Both the position numbers and the translations under genes were made by a program. Shown here piece after piece: positions 46,424-64,000 of a stretch of DNA of 64,000 bases. The notes below the pieces were generated by a model. It ran no database searches. It worked only from the letters and a program-made list of their open reading frames with translations, and was not told the DNA's origin. This DNA comes from Ciona intestinalis (Eukaryota; Chordata; Ascidiacea; Phlebobranchia; Cionidae), in the NCBI RefSeq assembly GCF_000224145.3, contig NC_020169.2, positions 1,008,294-1,072,293 on the forward strand, given 5' to 3'. Position 1 is the first letter of the stretch. Each line of letters begins with the position of its first letter.

Positions 46424-48385
46424 ATGGCGTTTTATCGTTTACCATTCTGCTCGTCCTTCGAGGAATTCAATCGACACAGCTGCACTACAAAGTTTATTGC
46501 AGGGTTAGAAGAGTGCGTTTGGGGCGCATTGTCGGGACAGTGTCGCAACAACATACTCGTTGTAACGTTGGTAGTGGCTTTTCTGACGCTGCTGTCAATA
46601 CTATTCAACGTGGTGGCGATTGCTTCTGCCCTAAACGATCGTAGCTCAAAACATACGACCGACTGTGATCCAAAGAGGTCTAGACTGATAAACACACACA
46701 TCAACTCAAATTGGGTAATCTAAAATTGTTTCTAATGTTAGACAGGCGTATATCTAACCTATGTTTTCATTCAGTCGAAAGCTGTATTTCGGATTTGGTT
46801 GGGAATATGCGGCTTGTTGTCTAGTTGTGTCTTGGTCCCTTTAATCGCTGTAAGAACATACTATATGCTGACAAGTCCACTTGTATGCGACAACTCCAGC
46901 GACCCCCGACCAAACCCCGGCTCCATGGAATATATTTGCAGTGGTTTGTTTCACATGATTGTGTCCTTACATATCTACGCAATGCTTGGTACTGTGGGAG
47001 AAAGATGGTTTACGTTGTTGAGAATCGACCCCGCCGAGTTTGCAGCAAAAAGAAGTAAGCCTAACTTTGTTGCTTCTGATAGATTGTCAATCAAAAGGAG
47101 AGACAATTTCCCCGAAAAGCGAAATCCTGCACCAAGTCGTGCTCGCGGACGGGTTCCAGTCATTATGTATGTGCTAATCGCGTGCATATTAAGTGTGACG
47201 CTTGGGTTACTGGCAGTATTTCTCGGCAAAGTAAGATTTTTACTCTTTGTTGAAGAACTAATGGCTCCAAACGTTTATTCAAACTCAGCGCTGGTCGGGA
47301 TTGCTTTAAGTAAATCTTTACCAATGACAATTTCTTATGCTGTGCTCATCTATACACCGATATTAGGTATGCTGGTGTTATTATTGCTCGTAACATATGG
47401 GTTGGTGGCTACAAAGAAAACGGCAAAACAAATTACAGCTTTAAAAAACGCAAAGAATCCAATCTCGAATAAGTCGGCCATAGAGCATTACTCTATGGTT
47501 GATCTTGTCCCTATCAAAAAGTCATCGAGCCGCAAAATAAGAACGAAAGGAGAATCAGAAGCAAGTTATTCGCATAAAGCTGAACATTCACAGCAAGTGG
47601 TTCTGAATTGCCATGAAACAAGTTTAGCTGACATTATAATAGACTCGATACAAATTGAAGAGGAACCAGGGTCCGCATCTCGCCCTTCAAGAATTGAATC
47701 ACTAACTCCACGCCCCCCTAGCTGGTTAAAAAATATGACTTTCGAATGCAGACGTCCGGATTCTTCACCAGTGAAAATAAATGATCCCGCTACCATTTCT
47801 ACTCAAGCAAAATCTAACTGCGTCATTTCAATTTTCCGTGAAATTAAAGAAACAAGAGCCACGCTGATAACTGTGACTACAATGTGTATCTTAATATTGC
47901 CCTTGGCCGTTCTATTGGCACTCGACGTTGCTGGAAGTTTCAGAGAAATATACAGTAACAACCTTATACAACTAACGACAACCAGACAAAGTGTTTCACA
48001 GCGAATTCAAAATCTTACTTTACCCACAAACCAAACCGGTTCGCCAATCAACCATGATGGCTATCACGTAATCGGGGGCATCTTAACGAACCTTGCTACC
48101 GTGTTCCTCTCGATGTTTATCATGAGTGGATTTATTCATTTTTTCATTTACTACCTAACTTCCCCATCTTGCAGACGAGGATGTCGAAAAACGTTTCAAT
48201 GCAAAGCAAGAAATGATTCGAAATATACAAGTTCGGATAATATGACTGCTGGTTTAACATATTTGACTGTAGAGCCACAGAAAAGATCGTGGGACTTCAA
48301 CAATAGGGTTAACTCTACTGTATACGAAACCAGTGATGATTGTATGATGGATATTGACGCTCGGTTCAGAAATGATGACATATAA
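46424..48385 (+). CDS. Divergent orphan seven-helix receptor (class A-like GPCR)
   Basis: Two exons, 46424-46714 and 46775-48385, join in phase 0 and give 633 residues. Seven hydrophobic segments are seen: ILVVTLVVAFLTLLSILFNV, IWLGICGLLSSCVLVPLIAV, the helix 3 run around GLFHMIVSLHIYAMLG, VIMYVLIACILSVTLGLLAV, the helix 5 run with YTPILGMLVLLLLV, ITVTTMCILILPLAVLLAL and the last around LATVFLSMFIMSGFIHFF. Helix 3 ends in GERW where class A receptors have DRY. Helix 7 has no NPxxY. Between helices 5 and 6 is a very long basic, Ser-rich third cytoplasmic loop of roughly 150 residues. Cysteines after helix 7 (SCRRGCRKTFQC) could be lipid-modified. I cannot place it in a subfamily. A non-GPCR seven-helix protein remains possible. 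Confidence 0.75.
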
Positions 48386-48587
48386 GGAAAAACATTGCAC
48401 GAAGTTTGTAAATATAATTAAATGTTTACAATGATTCCCCATACAAAACTTGTATTATACATATGTGTTAATGTCAGTGTATATCTGGGTTATGTTGACT
48501 AAAAGCAATCGATGTCTTGGCCATTAAAGCTGATGCCGAAGGACACATTTGTTATGACTATTTAAGGCTGTCAAAAATGAGTGTAAA

Positions 48588-48784
48588 TGCTATATGTGGA
48601 CAAAAAATGGGACACATTTTCATTTTATTTTTCTGTCCCGGGTAGTAAACAAAGAACATTTAAAGAATTATAAAACCATATCACCACAACTCCCATATAC
48701 CGTTGTTAATTGTTAAAAATTACGATCAAGATATTTGGATTTTGTCTGCTAAAGGTGTCCCATCTTCCTCCACCCTAATATATG
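48588..48784 (-). mobile_element. MITE, family A
   Basis: Left end AAAAAATGGGACACATTTTC, right end GTCCCATCTTCCTCCACC followed by CTAATATA, reverse-orientation core. Confidence 0.8.
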
Positions 48785-49614
48785 TTCTTGTGTTAAAAAA
48801 AAAAAAAATCTAAAAAAACGAACAACAAACTAATGATTGGGCACGTGTTGTAATTAGCATAATTTTAATTAATCTATTTATGCTATTCGGCGATTATAGG
48901 TGATGTTACAAGTTAGTAATATTCATGTAATGTTTAACCAAAAATAAAGTTTCAATTACGATTGATGATCATAAGGTATAGGAGCTTATACAATGCACCC
49001 TTGCTCAAATTACCAATATGTTAAAAAAAAAAACATTATTAATTTTGTAACATTATTAATTTTAGCGTCGAAAACTAGTGTTTCTAAAACTACCCTTGCA
49101 ACAAATTTGTTTTAATATAGATGAGAAACCCTAAGCGTACCATTTCAAATACAGTTACGAAGATCAGTTTAATTAAAACTATAAACAGAAGAAAATTAGC
49201 AGCAAAACGACAGTCGTTTTTACAACTGTAAAAGTTCGTTGTTATTGTTAAAACACGATCAGGAAATATGGGGTATTTAAATGCTTACTACGGTACCGGT
49301 ATTCATCTTACCCTACATTACTGCATTTGTTTATGAACTACTCAGTTAATTTACAAGAAACCACAGCTACAATGGTTAAGTACGTATTATAATTAGCATA
49401 ATCTTAACTTAACTTTTTAGAAACACGGTCGGCTGAGCTCGATTAAAAACAAATCAGAAATACCCAATGTGTAGCAGTTGGTAGAATGTATTCTATATTC
49501 AAGCGATAATAAGGAAGTTAAAGTTAATCATAGCATGTTAAAATAAAAATAGTGTTTCAATTGCGATTAATGATAATACCGTAAGAAAAGTACTTAATTT
49601 TATACACCATGATT

Positions 49615-49948
49615 TATATATAGTAAAGTGAGGCAGATAGGACACCTTTTCATTCTATTTTTTGTCCTGTTTGGTAGTAAACAAAAAATATTCAATGAAA
49701 TAGTACCATATATGGTAACTCGTAAGCTGGCACGAGGTGTTAAACCCGTGTGGTAACGACTGTCGTTTTTCTGGCCACGCGAGGATAAAGTTATATTTAT
49801 TACATTCATTCATTCGAATTATAAATCCGTATCTTCACGACTCTCATAGGTCGTTGTTACTTGTTTAAAACGCGATCAGAATTTATTGCGTGCTAAATTT
49901 GGATATTTCGTGCTAAAGGTGTCCCATCTTCCCTCACTCTACTATAAG
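49615..49948 (-). mobile_element. MITE, family A, interrupted by a SINE-like element
   Basis: Ends ATATAGTAAAGTGAGGCAG and GTCCCATCTTCCCTCACTC with family A core on both sides (GTAGTAAACAAAAAATATTC; TTGTTTAAAACGCGATCAGA). About 105 bp of family C repeat interrupts it. Confidence 0.78.
49712..49815 (-). mobile_element. SINE-like repeat, family C, nested in a MITE
   Basis: Reverse-complement family C sequence (GGTAACTCGTAAGCTGGCAC; CGTGTGGTAACGACTGTCG; GCGAGGATAAAG). The flanks GAAATAGTACCATAT and GAATTATAAATCCGTAT look like a decayed target duplication. Confidence 0.65.
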
Positions 49949-50496
49949 TTATAACTTGATTTTGGTCAACAGAAGACTTAAAATATAAAGAATGAGAACT
50001 GAGATGTGTGCGAAAAAAAGTCGCCCGAATAATTAACAAGATCAACTATTGGATGAAAAAGATCTATATGACCGCTTACGTGCTCAATTAAGCCCTACCT
50101 ACGCGCAACGTCACAACAACAATACTATTTCTATGTTAATAATAAATTTCGATCGAGTTTGAGTTGTTTACGTCGAATTCTGTGAATGAGATTAGCTGTC
50201 ACCTGAATGGAGAGTGTACAGTACAATATAGGATAGGATTGGTTGTTTTTGCCTACTGTTTTTGTTACTGTTAATATTTGTTCTGTGATAAGTCTATCTA
50301 CATGGGAAAGTTACGCTGAGTATGAACACGATAGCCTTTCCACTTTCAAATGTTAAAAAACATACCTTTCAATTTATCTCCGGTACGCTAATTAAATGGA
50401 ATAATTAATAAGCACAAGTGAAGAATGCGCTTGTTGTACGTTAGATATTAGGCTGGTGGAAAGTGTTAGATATTGGTAGAATGGTAGTTAGGTGTC

Positions 50497-50975
50497 GTTA
50501 TATAGGGGTTAGTAGTTAAGGGTTAGTGGCTTGCAGTTTGCAGATAACGCAGGGGAGGATTCTTCACTAACACCTTCACCAAATAATATTATAGTTAAAT
50601 GGCATTTTGGTTTAGGTCAGATAATTTGAAAATTGTTTGGTGTTAAACTATAAAACAAATGACGAAGTGAAATTATATTTGGTACAAAATTGAATCTGAC
50701 CATACAACATACAAGCATAAGGTTTATGCTGAATGATGTCAGACACCACCACAGGTCCATCAATGGCATCCATTGTTAAGGAAGGATGGCTCCAAAAAAG
50801 AGGTTAAGATAAATCACTTTATATCAAAAAAAATATAATTAGAATACTTAGACTGGTATTCAAGCATCTTTGGAGATGATTCATAAAATCTGGAAGAATG
50901 GAACAATTTACTTGATAAAAAAATAAACTTAAACATATAAACTCAATAACATAAAATGTGANCAATAATTGGATT
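50497..50975 (+). repeat. First copy of a duplicated block carrying AKT exon 1
   Basis: The block matches 51026-51600 across the 50-N gap, with small differences. It carries a complete AKT exon 1 copy (50733-50802) with the same GTTAAG donor. Point differences, one small indel and one expanded tandem repeat separate the copies, as expected of two alleles placed in tandem by the assembler. Confidence 0.8.
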
Positions 50976-51255
50976 NNNNNNNNNNNNNNNNNNNNNNNNN
51001 NNNNNNNNNNNNNNNNNNNNNNNNNCNTTATATAGGGGTTAGTAGTTAAGTGTTAGTGGCTTGCAGATAACGCAGGGGAGGATTCTTCACTAACACCTTC
51101 ACCAAATAATATTATAGTTAAATGTCATTTTGGTTTAGGTCAGATAATTTGAAAATTGTTTGGTGTTAAAGTATAAAACAAATGACGAAGTGAAAATATA
51201 TTTGGTACAAAATTGAATCTGACCGTACAACATACAAGCATAAGGTTTATGCTGA

Positions 51256-61343
<10,088 letters not shown>

Positions 61344-62159
61344 AAGGAAACAGAAGCCAACAATATGTGACCTCTGATCGGTGAAGCGTGGTGTCCATTT
61401 GCAGCCTTGTTATCATTACCATTATCAAGGGTGGGGACATTATTGTTGTAACCAGTATATATGCTATGTTAATCTGGTAGAGCAGATGTGTGCCGTTTGC
61501 CCTCAATCATTTAAAAATCAAGTTTTCTTTAAATATATCCGCCGACAATAATGGGTGCATTGCATGTAGCTTTCATCGGACTGTATCCTCGTGGTTTTCG
61601 CCCACGGAGATTTCTAAAGCGCAATGACGCTACCAGAGCTACCCTTGCCCTTAAAGTTGCTGTATGTAATTATTCTTGCTCGATCCGTCGAATTTAGTAA
61701 TTTTTCATTCATTATCCACTGATTAGTAACGTTGAAAATATGTGACGTTATCATACGTCAAATGCGACGTCGCCCTACGTCATATTCGACGATAGGAATG
61801 TCTGTTTCGATATATCAGTGCAAGTTTTTTTATTCTACGATCGATCGTGCTTTCTTTTCACATGAGCATTTATATCTTGTATTCTACATCACTGAGTAGA
61901 AGAAACCAAATAGCAAATTGCTCTCGCATGTTTTGCACACCGCATCTACAACACTTAATTCGAATCAACGTTCACCAATGATGCGTATTATCTCCACACT
62001 CGATTCGGCTGGTGCTTGAATTCAAACATTACCCGCACCGTGTTCAACATACTTTAATTTATCGCTGTATCTTTCAAATTTCATACCTATGTCACAATTT
62101 TAATTAATCCTTGTGTTACTTCATAACGAAATGTTTTTTTACACGCTGCTCCTTCCTAG

Positions 62160-62174
62160 CCGCTAGAGGGAGCA
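62160..62174 (+). promoter_or_regulatory. CTCF-like motif
   Basis: CCGCTAGAGGGAGCA fits the animal CTCF core by eye. It lies between AKT and the downstream AKT-like exon. Confidence 0.3.
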
Positions 62175-63304
62175 AGATATCTTTCCTTTCCGCATGGTTT
62201 TTCCCACGACGTAGAAACTTCTTACCGTGGTCCCACCACTCCAGATATATATGTATGTACAGCACGCAACACCGATATACGGCAAAATAATAAAGTTGGA
62301 ACTTTGTCGCTTCTTGTGGAACAAGTTATCAGACAGTATTTTAAATTTAATTGGGGTGAAGTAATTCTTAAATTACACCATGTCAGTAACAAACGAAAGA
62401 GTCTGCGGCGGTAAGTTCGTGATTTACAACTAGCAAAAGTGTCGGACAAAATATATTGTACGCTCGGACAAAATATAAAAGTAAATACTCGTGTAATACA
62501 AAAGAGAGTGTGATATTGTTACTTATTTATTTGGTTCGTATAAAAACAGGTACACACAGTATAGTAACAAATGCGCTCGGCCATCAAATCAATAGAATGC
62601 CAGTAGTTCAATCAAGTTCCAACCAAAGTTAGTTCCAACCAGCTAACATGTGGTGTTACGTGGCTAACACCACGTGATCGCATGCCAAAACTGCGGCAAG
62701 AGACGCCGTACTCAATTAAGCGCGGGCAATCTCCCACGGGCTCTACAATGATTACGACGATTGTTACAATATTCCCTAAAAGTGATTGCCATAATAAGTT
62801 TTAAATATAAGACATTTTGCAACTCGCCAGAAATGCAACGCAGATCTGAAGACTCCAAAGCAGTGTTTTACACTTATTTTGTAGTTACATTAGCTGGTGT
62901 ATCACTACTGAGCACGTAAATGCAAAGTCAAAACTCCACGAAGAACAATAGCAACATCCGATCATAGTCAGCAGTTACCGGTTGGGTCAATGCATGTGTC
63001 ACGACTTAGTGCTAAGCGTGTACCGCAATTTTCGTCCTGTAACCAGTATATGGGCCATGTCGTTATACATAATTTTCTATTGTTTCCGTTCCGTATAGCC
63101 TAAAACTAACCAAAATAGTTAGAACTTATACGTAGGTTCATAACGAACTCGTGTAAGCCGTATATGTGTGTAACAGTATTATTCGACAGAATTTTTGACA
63201 TTTTACTAAAAAAAGTTACAGATCTTTTTTTAGTGATAAAAAATGTAGTAGTATTATTTGACATGTTTTTGACAGTACTCTGTAAAAGTAAGAATAACGA
63301 GGTA

Positions 63305-63425
63305 ATTGAATGGAACTTATTTATCCTCGCATTGCGCAACGACAGTCGTTACGAAACGGGTGTTTATAGGCTACACCTCGCTAACAGTGTGTTGCTGGGA
63401 ACGGTAGTGACCATACGGATTCGTT
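63305..63425 (+). mobile_element. SINE-like fragment, family C
   Basis: Recognised by ACTTATTTATCCTCGCATTG, CGACAGTCGTTACGAAACGG and TACACCTCGCTAACAGTGTG. Confidence 0.6.
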
Positions 63426-63518
63426 TTTGCTGAACAGTCATTTCCGTGCATCTCGATTCTTACATTTCATATATTTAAAATCTCTTAACGAAAATAAACT
63501 CATAACATCGTATAACAA

Positions 63519-63615
63519 GGTGGGGTAAGTTAGGACTGGGGCAAGATGAGACATTTTAAATACCTATTTAAGAGTTTCCATTTGATGATATACTATTATT
63601 CGACGGTATTCTTAT
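63519..63615. mobile_element. MITE remnant
   Basis: AACAAGGTGGGGTAAGTTAG followed by GGCAAGATGAGACATTTTAA resembles one end of the MITE families. No matching opposite end was found. Confidence 0.4.
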
Positions 63616-63805
63616 AGTATATATAGTCAAACAATCGCGCACTGAATTCGATTAGTGTTTGTTATAAGTTATTACAAATGTTATGTTATTATGAGTATAA
63701 ACGCAGCTTTTCGAAACAATGCATTGTTTTATTTTAGGTTGTTTGGCGTTGAAGTAAGAAACACGTTAAATTTGGCACAAAATTAAATCTGAACATATAA
63801 GCATA

Positions 63806-63845
63806 ATGGCAACAACTGTTAAGGAAGGATGGCTTTTAAAAAGAG
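63806..63845 (+). CDS. First coding exon of a second AKT-like PH-domain gene (partial)
   Basis: ATG at 63806 opens MATTVKEGWLLKR, followed by GTGAGG. It has the same phase-1 end and the same start of the PH domain as AKT exon 1 (ASIVKEGWLQKR). The 80 bp upstream also match: TTTGGCACAAAATTAAATCT here against TTTGGTACAAAATTGAATCT upstream of AKT. It differs at several positions, so it is not a third assembly copy of the same allele. Whether the rest of a kinase gene follows cannot be seen. Confidence 0.7.
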
Positions 63846-64000
63846 GTGAGGATTATATGTAGTTGTGTGTTGAAGTAATGGTCCTCGGAACATACCGAAA
63901 TACCGGGTTATGGCTTGTTTTGTCATACGGCATTAGCCATAAAAGTGGGCGCGTTGGGACCAAGACGGGTTTTCATACTAAAGCGTTGGGTAGGGCAAAC
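63846..64000. other. Start of the intron after the AKT-like exon
   Basis: Nothing recognised before the window ends. Confidence 0.4.

Larger units (their letters stand above)
48386..50495. other. Repeat-bearing spacer upstream of AKT
   Basis: Contains the receptor 3' UTR (possible ATTAAA near 48418), a MITE (48588-48784), an AT-rich stretch, and a MITE with a SINE-like insert (49615-49948). No exon was recognised. Confidence 0.6.
61344..63805. other. Intergenic region between AKT and its partial neighbour
   Basis: Holds the AKT 3' UTR, a CTCF-like motif (62160-62174), a SINE-like fragment (63305-63425) and a MITE remnant near 63519. The last 80 bp resemble the region just upstream of AKT exon 1. 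A possible small first exon (ATG at 62380 to a GTAAG donor after 62411) was seen but is unproved. Confidence 0.5.

Noticed and set aside
50733..50802. A genuine alternative first exon of AKT
   Set aside because: It is the near-identical copy in the duplicated block before the N gap, most likely the other allele.

Overview
The window is animal nuclear DNA, almost certainly from a tunicate of the genus Ciona. It is AT-rich and its protein-coding genes are cut into many short exons with clean GT-AG introns. The proteins resemble vertebrate families, and the introns are full of short inverted-repeat elements (MITEs) and SINE-like repeats. The species call is inference: no mitochondrial or rRNA marker is present. 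Two 50-N gaps (28336-28385 and 50976-51025) show it is a draft scaffold.

Layout. 107-4681 (+): 3' part of an EGF/GPS adhesion-type GPCR. 5109-7309 (-): a six-exon multipass membrane protein of unknown function, tail-to-tail with the GPCR. 8210-40005 (+): a 51-exon gene for the catalytic alpha subunit of the Ral GTPase-activating protein (RALGAPA), head-to-head with the membrane-protein gene; introns and exon phases were followed through to a 2428-residue product. A small intron-nested ORF lies at 26200-26616. 42148-45413 (+): an insulinoma-associated (INSM-type) zinc-finger regulator. 46424-48385 (+): a two-exon, very divergent orphan seven-helix receptor. 51256-61343 (+): AKT/PKB kinase, 14 exons, 513 residues. 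63806-63845 (+): the first coding exon of a second AKT-like gene that runs off the window.

How the genes relate. RALGAPA (with its beta subunit) switches off RalA/RalB, and in mammals it is a direct AKT substrate. The Ciona RALGAPA linker keeps RxRxxS/T sites, and AKT lies on the same scaffold. RALGAPA next to INSM repeats the human arrangement (INSM1 beside RALGAPA2, INSM2 beside RALGAPA1), which points to an old conserved neighbourhood.

Main non-genic structure. A 13-unit, 41-bp minisatellite in RALGAPA intron 29 was built from a copy of RALGAPA exon 35, which lies 7 kb downstream. A 717-bp hAT-like MITE with an 8-bp target duplication sits inside an older MITE (19379-20095), and a SINE-like element sits inside another MITE (49615-49948). 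Duplicated sequence flanks both gaps and looks like assembly error or unmerged alleles.
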